Shown one piece after another: positions 1-10,012 of a stretch of DNA of 64,000 bases. The notes beneath the pieces are model-generated. The model had not been told where the DNA came from. It was given only the letters and a program-made list of their open reading frames with translations, and searched no databases. Within the stretch, counting starts at the first letter, position 1. Every line of letters starts with the position of its first letter. Source of the DNA: Siphonodentalium dalli (lineage: Eukaryota > Mollusca > Scaphopoda > Gadilida > Siphonodentaliidae). A program made the position numbers and the translations under genes. The DNA is taken from the NCBI GenBank assembly GCA_032622095.1, contig CP136065.1, forward strand, positions 150,727,577 to 150,791,576. The letters run 5' to 3'.

Positions 1-292
1 TGGTCAAGTTATTTTATTTTATAACAAAGACCAATATATTTGAGGCATAACTCGTTTGCCGTGAAAACTAAATCCTCCTAGATACGTTGTTCAACTGACA
101 TGTTTCGAGTGTTATCCAAAACTTTCCGTCTGTGATGGAGATGGTCCGACAATTCCAAACAGACCGTTATAAATTCATTTTTATAGACCCACATGTCCTT
201 ATCAATAAAAAAACAAAAAAACAAAAATGATTTGATGACGTTTATTTAAATAGGAGAATGTTGGAGAGGTCGTCATGTCGATGATGGTTGTT

Positions 293-386
293 GCTGATGG
301 TCATGCGAGGTTGTACATCGACATTAATGCTTTAAGCCAACCGTTCTGCTGTGTGACCAAAGGGCTATCATGGCTTCAAATTTCCC
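293..386 (+). repeat. Dispersed repeat, copy 1
   Basis: This stretch, starting GGTCATGCGAGG and ending in CTATCATGGCTTCAAA, recurs at 1571-1703. This copy lacks about 40 bp in the middle that the second copy has. No coding potential is visible. The two copies lie about 1.28 kb apart in the same orientation. Confidence 0.75.
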
Positions 387-1407
387 TGTCTCATCATTAA
401 TATTTGTATTGTTTAATTATGCAAAAATAATGGTAACTATTAAACAAAAAGCACGCGGAAAGGCGCAGACTGTTATCTTTTAGGTTAGCGCGTTTCCAGG
501 ATAAAAACTCTTGAAAAACCTATACAAAGACAACACTTTCCGCGAATACGACCGTCCTTGGAAGTCAAAAGACCAAAAATCCACGACAGATCAGATTATT
601 TATTTTGAAAAAATCTCAGGCGGGTAGAAACCAAATTACTTATACGCTATAATGTAGCTCCATACAGTTGTAATCAAATTTCCAACCCAAATTGCGGGAG
701 GGGCGAACCAGATGTTTTCACTCATTTGAGCCCCAGTTGGAATTTCCAACCAATGCAAGGGTGGAGGGGGATTACTTGTAACTCAAATTTCACCCTAATT
801 GAGAACGGTCTAGTCGAAAAATCATTTATTCGTGGAAAATGTATGGTTATTTAAATCTTGACATTCACACAAGTGATCATATATAGTTCTGGATAACGTC
901 GTCCATTTTACATTGATTTCAATGCCATCATTTCTTGTTGGAATTCGTTTGATGAATAAAGTTGAAAAAAATGGGAACAAACACATCGGTTGAAATAATA
1001 AAGGTATGGGTGGCTTCGGAATTACTGTTGGACATATATTAGCATTTATAGGTTATGTCATCCCGTTTAAATACACGTTCACGACATATTATTGCTCGAA
1101 GAATATTGATTTTATAACTAGGTCAAAGGCTCTGAGCGGACAGGGACCGTGACCACCCGATTTCTTCGGTAGATTTCGGTAGTTTCTGATACGATATCTC
1201 GACTTCGCTTTGTTCAATTTCGCCTAATTATATGTCAAATGAAAGGAAATTTTATTGCCACTGCGACCCACCGGTAGATAGTTTGGCTGAAATTATCGAT
1301 TTCTAGAAATTATAAGTGTTTTTATAGTTGGTGTGGCTTTAGCCAAAATCGATTTGTTAACTTTGTCACTGGCATGGTCTATATTGGTATTGTAGTATTT
1401 CCCCCAG
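387..1407. other. Noncoding, no gene seen
   Basis: AT-rich sequence with no ORF of 60 codons and no recognisable element. A C-rich/G-rich dyad (TTTCCCCC ... GGGGGGAAA) spans about 1398-1426 and overlaps the candidate small exon. Confidence 0.5.
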
Positions 1408-1443
1408 AAGCCTGTGGGGGGAAATCAGGTCTGTTATTTTGCA
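1408..1443 (+). CDS. Possible 36-nt exon upstream of the vWA gene
   Basis: A strong acceptor-like site (TTTCCCCCAG) ends at 1407 and a donor GTAAGT begins at 1444. The 36 nt between are open in phase 1-1 and read ACGGKSGLLFC. The final base A joins the leading CT of the 2119 exon to make ACT (Thr), so the phase fits the downstream gene model. Against it, the acceptor is part of a C/G dyad and the peptide matches nothing I know. Chance occurrence is quite possible. Confidence 0.2.
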
Positions 1444-1570
1444 GTAAGTTGTTGTCAATGTCCCCACGCTGTTTGGGGAAACACTATGTTTTGGAACAGC
1501 TAAATGTAGAGAACACCCTTGGACTATTGTCTATTTAAGACTTTACACGTTAGGGGGTTTCAACATATAC

Positions 1571-1703
1571 TGATGGTCATGCGAGGTTGTACACCGACTG
1601 ATTTGGGTTGGCCTCTTGACTTCCAATTACGGCATTAATGCTTTAAGCCCACCGTTCTGCTGTGCTACCAAAGCGCTATCATGGCTTCAAAATTTCATTC
1701 TCG
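1571..1703 (+). repeat. Dispersed repeat, copy 2
   Basis: Second and longer copy of the repeat at 293-386. The outer segments are nearly identical, with an extra ~40 bp (around ACCGACTGATTTGGG) in the middle. It lies in the intron or upstream region of the vWA gene. Confidence 0.75.
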
Positions 1704-2118
1704 GATTATGTTAATAATTGGCGACGTCACAAAATAAGCCATAAGCTATATACGACTCAAAGCGTTGACTTTAACTCGTTAACAAAGGAATTTAGGTTAT
1801 CGAGACATAACCTTAAAGGCTAAATGTGTGATAACCAATTTTTAATAGTATTCCGTGGTTTGACAGATTATGGTTAAATTTTGTTTAAATGAATCAACAG
1901 CTACCACTAAATAATAAATATGACTAGAAAGTCCCTATATTTAAAGAAATGGTTTCCATCACGGGGTTAACTAGTCATTTGAAAACAATTGGAAGAATTT
2001 GTAAACTGTAAACCTCTCTAAACTGAACACCCTTCGGATCGGCGCTACTGTTTAGTTTAGAGGTCTGTTCGATTCATAGAAACTTGTATTCTGAACTTGA
2101 GCCTCCTTTCTGTTCCAG

Positions 2119-2148
2119 CTACCACGGTCCAGCCCCCGAACTATCGAG
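2119..2148 (+). CDS. Small linker exon of the vWA-domain gene
   Basis: An acceptor (CTTTCTGTTCCAG, ending 2118) and a consensus donor (GTGAGT at 2149) bound exactly 30 nt. Read with one base from a preceding exon, it gives TTVQPPNYR and ends with a single G. That G completes GGA (Gly) with the first two bases of the exon at 8091, so the phases (1-1 into 1) agree. The composition (Thr, Pro, Gln) resembles the short linkers between extracellular modules. The protein would run from this linker straight into the first beta strand of the vWA domain. The splice sites and phase are seen in the sequence; the role as a linker is inference. Confidence 0.42.
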
Positions 2149-2311
2149 GTGAGTACACAATTAAATGTTGATACCATAACTGCAACTGATGTGGTCATTG
2201 TCACAAGGCATCGATCACATCCATAGACAGCTTTTCAAATTGATCACAAATATTGCTAGCTTTTCAAGGGCGATCACATTCGCAGCCAGATTTTCAAAGT
2301 CATGTGGGTCT

Positions 2312-2415
2312 AATGAATGAGACTATAATTGTTTAAAATTGTATATAAGCAATGCATAAAATAAATGAATGAGACTATAATTGTTTAAAATTGTATATAA
2401 GCAATGCATAAAATA
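2312..2415. repeat. 52-bp perfect tandem duplication
   Basis: Two back-to-back copies of a 52-bp unit (2312-2363 and 2364-2415) that contains TATATAAGCAATGCATAAAA. No difference between copies was seen, so the duplication looks recent. Confidence 0.9.
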
Positions 2416-2679
2416 AATATTAGTTATTTATTTATATACTTAAAGGCACTCAATCCAATTAAGCACCACTAAGTTACTATTTCTTTGCTTCGGGGGTAAA
2501 AAATATTTGATTCTAGTCGAGGAACCCACCCTTCAAAGCTCAGAGTGATCAGATATCGATTTTTGAAATTTGTTAATTTTTGGAGATGGGGTCCACTTCC
2601 ACGTGCTCAAACGGACAAATTACGGACAAATTGCGGGTGTAAGATGGATAACTCTAAAATCAAGTGGTTATTATTAACA

Positions 2680-3131
2680 ATATCTGATCAAGACGTTTGA
2701 TCACTGTTGATGAAACATATTCGGACATGGAAAAGCAAATGAAAAACGTGAAAATTCATCAACCACTGTCAGCATGTAAACATTTCGAAATGCCGAAGTT
2801 AACGGTCATTTAAAGTCAATTCTCAATCGTTCCATTGGCCGTAATGATTTTTATCAGAGTTCCATCTCCACTATTAAAGAACTGAGGTTTCAGCTCAGCA
2901 CAATCTCTACAGTTAACACAGGTTCTCTTCACATCCTCAGTGGAGCATGGGAGATTCTTGGATCTCACAAAATGAAGGAGTTTTTTTGTCGGGATGACAG
3001 AGAGCAGCATCAATATCACCTAACCCGTCCATAGACTCAGATGAACGGAACGTTCGTGTGAATGAGTCAGGGGCCACATTCTCTTTCCCCGGTTGATACT
3101 GCATATTATAGGAAAACGAATCTAGTTCCAT
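2680..3131 (-). pseudogene. Gypsy integrase fragment (zinc-binding domain and start of core)
   Basis: Minus strand. The frame ending near 2816 carries the integrase HHCC finger tail (TCVNCRDC). Just beyond it, across a stop, ERLRIDFK supplies what looks like the first catalytic Asp, and TVVDEFSRF follows near 2750. Homology fades near 2680, before the rest of the catalytic triad. The other frame near 3131 holds the end of RNase H (YQPGKENVAPDSFTR). At least two frame changes and a stop separate these pieces, so no functional integrase can be made. Confidence 0.8.
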
Positions 3132-3840
3132 TCTCCAATCTTAAATTTTATTGTTCTTGATTTTCGTTCGCTGCCGACATGAATGCTGCAGAACGTTGGT
3201 CAGCTATGAAGGTGAAGTGTCGACCTGACAAGTAGTGTCGCCATTTACGAACAGACTCAATTATAGCTGTTGCTTCCTTCTCCACAGCTGGACAACCTAC
3301 CTCACTGCCTTGCAGCGTCATCGACACGAAAGCAACATGGCGCCCATTTTTATTAAGCGTAGCTGATACAGCTACTCTGATGCATCAGAGTCACAACAAA
3401 GGGGAGACACTCATCAGAAACATTTGGGATTCATTTGGCATAATACACAAACATGCCAAGAGCCCTTTGCAGAGAAGTAAAATTTGTAGAAGGAAACTCC
3501 TGTAATGGACGAAGCACTCTGGGTCTGGTTAAATGTTCAAGGAAAGGGAATGTGTCATTGATAACTTCTTTACCACAATATTGTCCATGCTCTCTGCAAG
3601 ACCGCAACTCCATTGGTTACACCAAATGGAATTCGACAATATTGATAGAGTTTGCCATTGGCCTCAAACCCTGTATAATTCCGATCAGCTTCTGGAATAG
3701 ATACTTGGTGGTATGCGCCCTTGATATCGTAAGTAGAAATATACTATGCAAGTTTATTGATAATTTCGTCGATACGATGAAGTGGATACACAACAAGTTC
3801 AGTGTACATATTCATTGTTCGTGAGCAATCAACACACAAT
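3120..3840 (-). pseudogene. Gypsy reverse transcriptase / RNase H fragment
   Basis: Minus strand. RT fingers/palm motif YDIKGAYHQV is readable near 3705-3735, followed by FEANGKLYQYCRIPFGVTN near 3620-3670. A shortened segment leads to the connection region (SLQRALGMFVYYAK, 3431-3490). The RNase H part is readable at 3181-3360, including VEKEATAIIESVRKWRHYL and FIADQRS. The segment around the active-site loop is disturbed and several stops interrupt the frame. Confidence 0.82.
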
Positions 3841-3901
3841 ATCTTATGTATATCTGAAAAGTCCTTAGCAATGATAACTTGGGCTCACTAAAGTGACATA
3901 C

Positions 3902-4342
3902 TTAGCTTGATGATTCCATCTGACAGCAATTTTGAAACTTCTTTCTAAATGATTTTTTGGTCATCGCTACTGATCTTTGGGATTTAGTTGCAACCTGTTT
4001 ACATACAAGACGAAGATTGGCAAACAATGATAGTTCATCAACATATGCTTCCGCAAGTGTACGGGATGTAGAAACCTGAAACTCAGGGTTGGAGACTCCA
4101 AACTCAATAGTTAGTTTTTCATGCTGTCCAAAAACGACATCACTACACAAGTCCTTGAAAATTCCGAGACATGTTGATTGATATAGTTTATCACCAATTT
4201 CTATGTCAGAGAAACACAATCCAATAACATTAGTAGTCATTGAAGTGAGAGCCATGGAGATGCTTTGAGATGTTGGCTCGAACTTAAGTTTCAGGCTATG
4301 TGCAGCTTTCTCGCTGATGAAGCTGTCAGGGCTCACGCCCAT
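3902..4342 (-). pseudogene. Gypsy aspartic protease region, partial
   Basis: A 146-codon open stretch begins just after the position where the catalytic DSG would lie. It reads GVSPDSFISEKAAHSLKLKF, and the normal family signature is a D-[ST]-G ahead of SFI; here the sequence is VSPDSFI, so the catalytic triplet is altered. VVFGQHEKLTIEFG follows, as in proteases of this group. It precedes the RT on the same strand. Confidence 0.75.
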
Positions 4343-4459
4343 TGATGACTATTATGACTATTAAAATCTCAATGTCAGGAAGATGAAATAGAGCAAAGAG
4401 TTGACGAGAACAATGCGGCTGTTGAACTAGTGGTCTTATTTTCAATCGAGTGACAGACT

Positions 4460-4990
4460 TTAGTAAAATCTGACCAGTATATAATTTCCGGTTATGAATT
4501 GAGCCACCACAGATAAAGCACTTCTTTTGAGTATATGAAGCTGCAAGATTTTTCTCAGACTGTAGACTAATCTCATCATTTCCATTGTCACATGAATAGC
4601 CACAAGCAGCAGTAACATGGTGTTAGATGTAAGGTATACACTTGCATCTTTCTGATCCAAGGCCAAAGCACTTGCTTGATCAATTGATCAAAAGCAGTCC
4701 TCAAATCAAGAAGACGCTGACGAATGAGTGACAAAGATATCCAGTTGATAAATGAACCACGAATCAGTTCCTCCTTATTTTGTTCGGCTGTGGCTGCCTT
4801 CAAATTACAGTCTTTGTTGAGCTTCCGTAACTCTTATAGGAACTTGTTCAGCAATTCACCTAGTTGTTTCCTTGTTGCTAATAGATGTCATGCGAAAAAT
4901 GTCATTGGGAGTCTTTGTCATTGTAGAGCTGTTCCAGTGTTTTACTGCATCATCATATGTCGTGCAGTCCTCCTCCAAGGCACTGGTTCA
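4460..4990 (-). pseudogene. Gypsy gag fragment with damaged zinc knuckle
   Basis: Minus strand. TRKQLGE, KLNKDCN and KAATAEQNKEELIRGSFIN (near 4740-4890) match the family's capsid-like region, and a QKDASVY segment follows. The zinc knuckle reads CFICGGSIHNRKLY at about 4465-4525: the first two Cys and the His are present, but the last Cys position is Tyr. Stops and frameshifts occur throughout. Confidence 0.75.
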
Positions 4991-5010
4991 TATATAGTAT
5001 CGTGATTGTC

Positions 5011-6620
5011 CTGAATTTATTGTGTGCCATAAATAGTAATAATGATAACTAAAGCTTTGAGTTGAAAAGAATTATTCAAATTTAGAGAGCCTTTAGTGAT
5101 TAATGGCTTTTCCCCATTTTTGCTGTTGTTGTGGCTCTGAATAATACATTCACAGTTTTACAGAAATATATTGATGATCTATTACTTGAGAAATATGGTC
5201 AGCTCAAATCTAGGTTCGTGCTTATTTCGAAACAGTTGTCCCTCCATTGACATAAAGAGCGAGTTGGACCAATGAATTTGAAAATTGTTCTTGGTTTCTT
5301 CACAAAATATTGTCGAAAATTACTATACTCAATGTTTCAGAAGAAATGAAATACTGGTTACATAATCAGGGGTTACCGAAGGTAACCTGTCGCAAATATG
5401 ACATGAAATTGCAGCCATGTGTACGGTGTGCTTTTATGTAAATGAGTTAATGTTTTGCTTTTAAATGGGCCAAGGGTCTACAAAACATAGTACAGTCACG
5501 TTTCTTATTAGCCGATCGTTTCGTTGCGAATGCCTCATCTGTCGGCTATTCTATAAAAATAAATTCCAAATGCTAAATACATTGGCAGTATCAGGTTAGA
5601 AATTTTAACAGATGGAAAGCTTTAGGTACCAGCTGGAAACTTTCAACCCAGATGGGTGCAAATTGAATTTTACTAAACTGGGAGTGTGGTCTTGTTCGAG
5701 GGGTTCAGTTGGAAAAGTAAAAGTGAACAGTCAATGGACACTCTAGTCACGTCTATGTGCCGAATATGTTGTTACTTTGTTCAGTTGAGGGGAGGGGGGT
5801 GTCCACATCCAAATGTTATATGCACTTGATATGCTACAAGTGTTAGGGATATATGAGTATACCTTAGGCTGGGCGAGGGGTTAAACCCCTAAAACGTGTG
5901 GGGAGAACTCACACTCTGCTCCAATTCACACGTCACAAGTGTTGTCTGAATACCTAGTTCATATATCAAGAAGTGTATTTATAGAGCGAGGAAATGTTAT
6001 ACACCAAAACGAAAGGGTGTGAATTCTTCTATACACTAAATTAGGTGTGGTTCTGAATATCATCAATGTCAAAAGGTCACACAGTACAAAATGAAAGCCG
6101 TTTCTTGAACCTGTACAACTAGTCCAGGATATATTAGTCGATCTTTGAACCATTGGAATCAGTTGACTCTGTCTATTTTCTTCCCTATGGTCTCTTCTAC
6201 CTTTTTTTCCGGATGCAAACAAGAAACAAGTCGCCGCATAAAGTCCATCATGGCGGCCATTTTGCTTGATATTCACCGCGTCTATTTGATCGCCAGTATA
6301 ATACAAAACGTATCATAGGCGGTCGTACTTTCCACAAAATTCGCCAAACTTATACACCGCCCTTAGAATTGAGCAAAAAATCCAACACCGAACTTCAACA
6401 TGACGGCCAAGATGGCGCAAAAATGTTAAAATTACTCTAAACTTTAAACATTTCACCAAATGTCGTTACGCCTTGCACGAACACATTTACATATTGGTGA
6501 TTTTATAGATTGTCAGATAGAAGAATCATTAGCACACACAATATGACCGTCATATGCATCCTATGTCGAATTTGTTAAGCCCAAATATGACGTTTTATTC
6601 AAATGCCGGTATAAGCTTTT
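5011..6620. other. Noncoding intronic sequence, nothing recognised
   Basis: No domain-bearing ORF. The longest open stretch (minus, 5959-6306) has no recognisable motif and biased composition. CGCGTCTATTTGATC at about 6277 recurs at 31342, next to a foldback, which hints at a shared old repeat. Confidence 0.5.
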
Positions 6621-7005
6621 ATTACACGATCCTACCATTATTCCATTCAATAAACCCATTCTATAAATTGTGATATTAAACGTTCGTTTAATAACAGGAA
6701 ATAGTGCCAGGTGACCTTTGACTTCCGGTTTACGGTCTTTTAACATTCCGTACGCTACGTCTCAAAAATACTATGACTTCCAATATTTTTCCAACAAACT
6801 ATCATGACTGAAGAATTTGAAAAGTTATGTTATTAAATATATACGCCATTAAAAGCGCCAAATAGTCTTTATTTATCTGGGACTATTTCTTTACGCGGGC
6901 AAACAACGAATAGTTACGTGAAACGTCATCGCATGTCTTATAGAAGCCGATGTTAGTTTCTCGTTCCATTTGTTGATTTAAGTATGTTTTGTCGATGTTT
7001 TGTCG
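6621..7005 (+). repeat. 385-bp dispersed repeat, inverted partner at 61.2-61.5 kb
   Basis: This segment (TGATCCTACC-like start, then CATTCCGTACGCTACGTCTC, ending near GATTTAAGTATG) matches the reverse complement of 61150-61510 over almost its whole length, with substitutions and small indels. It ends directly beside the foldback at 7026. No coding frame is conserved between the copies, so it is noncoding repeat DNA. Confidence 0.85.
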
Positions 7006-7025
7006 ATGTTTTGGATCATGTAATA

Positions 7026-7182
7026 AATAGAATCTACAACTCGTCCCCAGTTTATAGCGGAAATTACAAAACTCGTCCAGTAAATTAGGTCTGGACCTCG
7101 CCAAAGGCTCGGTCCAGACCTAATTTACTGGACTCGTTTTGTAAATTCCTCTATAAACTGGGGACTCGTTGTAGATCCTCTA
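7026..7182. repeat. Long foldback with mirrored CTCG words (member 1)
   Basis: Near-perfect palindrome centred on GCC-AAA-GGC (7100-7108), with position i pairing with 14208-i out to about 7029/7179. CTCG occurs in the same orientation at 7040, 7072 and 7097 in the left arm and at 7108, 7133 and 7165 in the right arm. The spacing is 32-25-11-25-32. Each CTCG faces another CTCG, giving a central TC/TC mismatch. Apart from these three sites I count only two internal mismatches between 7032 and 7176. I checked the pairing base by base. Confidence 0.9.
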
Positions 7183-7390
7183 TGTCACAAATGACTCGAC
7201 GCTAATCACGCAATGTCTGCTTTGAATCACAGCATGTTATTGTTGCGAAGACTCCATCCAACAATATGTGTGTCTGAGGCAAGTATTTTCCAAACAATTT
7301 AGTCGACGAATATTCATTCAAATCTAAGATGGCGTCCAACATGGCAACAAGAAATTGAAAATGGGGAACACGAAGCCCGGTTACACACTG

Positions 7391-7936
7391 GTCATGCAGA
7401 CAGGCCCTTTTTCTGCTTCTTGGTACAATAGTTGACCCAATATCACCTATTTTATTATATCATATAATCAATGTTGCATGTGATATAAAAAAAATAATTT
7501 ATGGTATCACTATAATTCTAATTTGTGATATCATAATATCAGTCTGTGATATCACTAATTCACCGACATTTTATTTCATAAAAAATTTCGACAAAATAGC
7601 ATGGCGGGAGTGTGCGGGGTAGTTCCCTTGGACTGTCGAATTCCGTCGAATTAGTGATTTAATAAAATAACTAATATTCATTGATATCACAAAATGAATA
7701 TATGATTTCACTAATTCAAAATAGTGATATTATAAAATTAATTATAATAAGTGATATCACAGAATGAATGTATGATATCATAAAATCGAATATGTGATAT
7801 CACTAAATGCTTACTATTTTATGATATCATATATTCGATTAAGTGACTTCATATATTCGATTATGTGATATCATAAAATGAATTATTGATATCACTAAAT
7901 AGGTAATAAACAGAAGAACGGCGCCACATGCATGAC
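7391..7936. mobile_element. MITE-like element filled with GTGATATCA repeats
   Basis: The ends read GTCATGCA at the left and its inverted form TGCATGAC at the right. The next ~20 bases match only loosely (…CTTTTTCTGCTT against …GTTCTTCTGTTT). Between them the palindromic word TGATATCA and close variants occur repeatedly, separated by AATGAATAT-like spacers. No coding capacity. The repeat content is clear; calling the whole unit one transposon rests on the weak terminal match. Confidence 0.45.
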
Positions 7937-8090
7937 GGGTGTGTGTATGTCATTGCAACGGGCGTTATAATGTGTAGCAGAAAGACGGCGCGATAATATC
8001 AATTCCGACCTTAAACCCTGCATGGAGTTTGAACTGAAAATAACGAATCGTTCCACAGATCCTGTTTATATGTAATATGTATATTTTCAG

Positions 8091-8274
8091 GATGTCTCTA
8101 CTTTATGTATGATCAACAAGAGCTCGGAAATGAAGGTGTTCAAATTGTCAGTAATTTTGTAAGAAACGTCGTCCCTTTAGTGAAGTTTGACGGGATGAAC
8201 TTCCGAACAATCACGACCAGCGATAACAACCTCGGAGCTTGGAAATTTCCAGAAGCAATTGCGAAATTTGATAC
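8091..8274 (+). CDS. vWA-domain exon, N-terminal half
   Basis: An acceptor (TATATTTTCAG, ending 8090) and a donor (GTATGT at 8275) bound 184 nt. Entered in phase 1, the frame starts CLYFMYDQQELGNEG and continues through VQIVSNFVRNVVPLV to WKFPEAIAKFD. This matches the first strand, first helix and following strands of a von Willebrand factor A fold. The usual metal-binding DxSxS after the first strand is DQQEL here, so a classical MIDAS is absent. The exon ends in phase 2 with AC. The exon at 12002 begins with the one base (A) needed to complete Thr. vWA domains are extracellular or membrane adhesion and matrix modules, and 1-1 flanking phases are typical of shuffled modules. Confidence 0.68.
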
Positions 8275-8292
8275 GTATGTAACAATACAAGA

Positions 8293-8440
8293 AACGGTAC
8301 ATTTTACGGGGTGGCTAAAGAACGGTATACCGCTCTTTATAGCCAGAATTGCCCGATGCACCGAAGAGTGGTACACCTTTCTTTAGCCATATTTGTGCAT
8401 TGAATGCTAAAGAACAGTATACCGCTCTTTAGTGCATCAG
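8293..8440 (-). repeat. Dispersed repeat with AAAGAGCGGTATAC motif, copy 1
   Basis: Contains two versions of the palindromic word GGTATACCGCTCTTT. On the minus strand it aligns with 11650-11780: …AAAGAGCGGTATA…, TTTAGCATTCAATGCACA and ACTCTTCGG… recur in order. The two copies are inverted relative to each other and sit in the same intron of the vWA gene. Confidence 0.7.
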
Positions 8441-8806
8441 GCCATTGTGACTGATAAGAGCGCTACGAAAAATCTTCATACAATTGCGTCCCCTTTGATA
8501 TGCTCCGTGCTCCGGAACGCATAGCAGTGACTGGTTCACTGACATATGTTGTGGTACGTACGCAACTTCACGTTGGCCCAATCCGTAGACTATATCACAG
8601 AATTGCGCGTGCCTCTAAGGCAGTGAAGGGGTCACTCTCATCTAAAAAAAAATGCTGATGCAGTGGTGGGTAATTATTCTTTAACCATTTCTACACTAAT
8701 TGGACTTTCCCATTCAGTGATAATATTATACATTGGAATGCATGGTCTATTGTTCATTTGGGGGAATGTTCAGATAAAAAAAAAGCATGATTCATATTAT
8801 TTACTA

Positions 8807-8877
8807 GGAAATGTTCAGATAATAAGTTCAACAAAAAACCTATAGTCGTTTGTTGAACTTATTATCTTAATATTTCC
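8807..8877. repeat. 29-bp-arm hairpin
   Basis: Left arm 8807-8835 and right arm 8849-8877 are complementary at 27 of 29 positions, with a 13-nt loop. The arm contains CAGATAATAAGTTCAACAAA, and the same arm sequence occurs singly at 13753-13782. Confidence 0.88.
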
Positions 8878-9290
8878 AATTGGAACTGCTCATGAATGAG
8901 TTAGTATTTAGTTATGAAAGGGTGAAACTGACAAATTTGTTTCTCACTAACAAATACTCCGATAACTTATAAGAAGAGAAAAACATGGACTGCCAACTAT
9001 TCATGTGGTATTATCTATCCATGGCATGTGAATGGAAACGAGAAGACAACAGAACGACACAACTCGAAGGGTAGACCTACATCACAATTTTGAAAACGTG
9101 TTGAACTTGAAGGGATACACACGGGCCAGTAAGCATCTGCCCCTCCCAATAATTTCCAGAATGTGTTTATTTTATTTGACAAATATAAGGAATGAATTGA
9201 CAAATTTGCCTAAACTACATATAATAACGAGTATTGTATTATAAAGGGGATCAGTATCCTATTAACAATGTAACATTAGCATGTGGTATA

Positions 9291-9827
9291 TCTCATATAT
9301 ATTTTGAAGACCTCTGTCTGTCTGTCTGTTTGTCTGTCATTGATACAAATCTACGATTCTCGACCGATCGGGACGAAACTTGGTACGTGTGTGTAGTTTG
9401 ACCAGGCGGTCGTCGTTGTCGTATTGGCGAGTCCGTGCGACGCCCGTGCAGCGCATGCGCAGACGAGATCTCGGAAACGGGTGGAGCTATCGACTTGAAA
9501 TTTGCTATGTGAATGTATCTTGCCCCGGATGCGAATTTTATCGGGTCGCCGAGCCCGTGCGACGCCAGCTTCGCGCATGCGCAGACGAGATCTCGGAAAC
9601 GGGTGGAGCTATCGACTTGAAATTTGGTATGTGAATGTATCTTGCCCCGGATACGAATTTTATCGGGTCGCCGAGCCCGTGCAACGCCAGCTTCGCGCAT
9701 GCGCAGACCAGATCTCGGAAACGGGTAGAGCTATCGCATGCGCAGACCAGATCTCGGAAACGGGTGGAGCTATCGACTTGAAATTTGGTTTTTGAATAGC
9801 CCGGACAACGTCGGGCTCATCGGCTAG
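9291..9827 (+). mobile_element. Helitron-like non-autonomous element A
   Basis: The 5' end TCTCATATATATTTTGAAG follows a host A. The 3' end is a short GC-rich hairpin (AGCCCGGAC-AAC-GTCGGGCT), a 6-nt spacer and CTAG, followed by T. A TC start, a subterminal hairpin and a CTRR end without target duplication are Helitron features. The interior holds a (TCTG)n tract and about three units of a 122-bp tandem repeat, each with the palindrome GCGCATGCGC. Internal tandem repeats are known from Helentron-derived elements (DINE-1/HINE). No helicase gene is present. It lies in the intron between the two vWA exons. Confidence 0.75.
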
Positions 9828-10012
9828 TCTTCTCTCCTATATATTTTGATACAATCTGTATTCGAGAGATAACCCACATCATCCGGACCTCAATGATATG
9901 ATCGTGAATGAGTATTGATATACCCCACTAACTTTGACAAACACCAGTAATGGTGTGTAGATAATTTACATATGTCTCCTATATATTTTGATACAATCTA
10001 TCTAATTTACAT
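9828..10012 (+). mobile_element. Fragments of Helitron-like 5' ends
   Basis: Directly after element A's CTAG comes TCTTCTCTCC followed by TATATATTTTGATACAATCT. The same 5' sequence recurs at about 9974 and 10013. These look like 5' stubs of the same family as element B, separated by unrelated sequence (9870-9970). Confidence 0.55.

Larger units (their letters stand above)
2680..5010 (-). mobile_element. Degenerate Ty3/Gypsy-type LTR retrotransposon body
   Basis: Read on the minus strand, the order gag (with zinc knuckle), aspartic protease, reverse transcriptase, RNase H, integrase is preserved from about 5010 down to 2680. That is the domain order of Ty3/Gypsy elements. Every domain is cut by stops or frameshifts, and the integrase stops inside its catalytic core. 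I found no long terminal repeats on either side, so this is an internal fragment. It lies in the intron between the 2119 and 8091 exons, antisense to that gene. The domain assignments are from recognisable motifs; the single-element origin is inferred from order and strand. Confidence 0.85.

Noticed and set aside
3453-3824. 123-codon plus-strand ORF
   Set aside because: Antisense shadow of the Gypsy RT fragment.
2600-5100. LTRs for the Gypsy element
   Set aside because: No direct repeat flanking 2680-5010 could be found by eye.
5959-6306. 115-codon minus-strand ORF
   Set aside because: No domain, no splice or promoter context; length is unremarkable over 64 kb.
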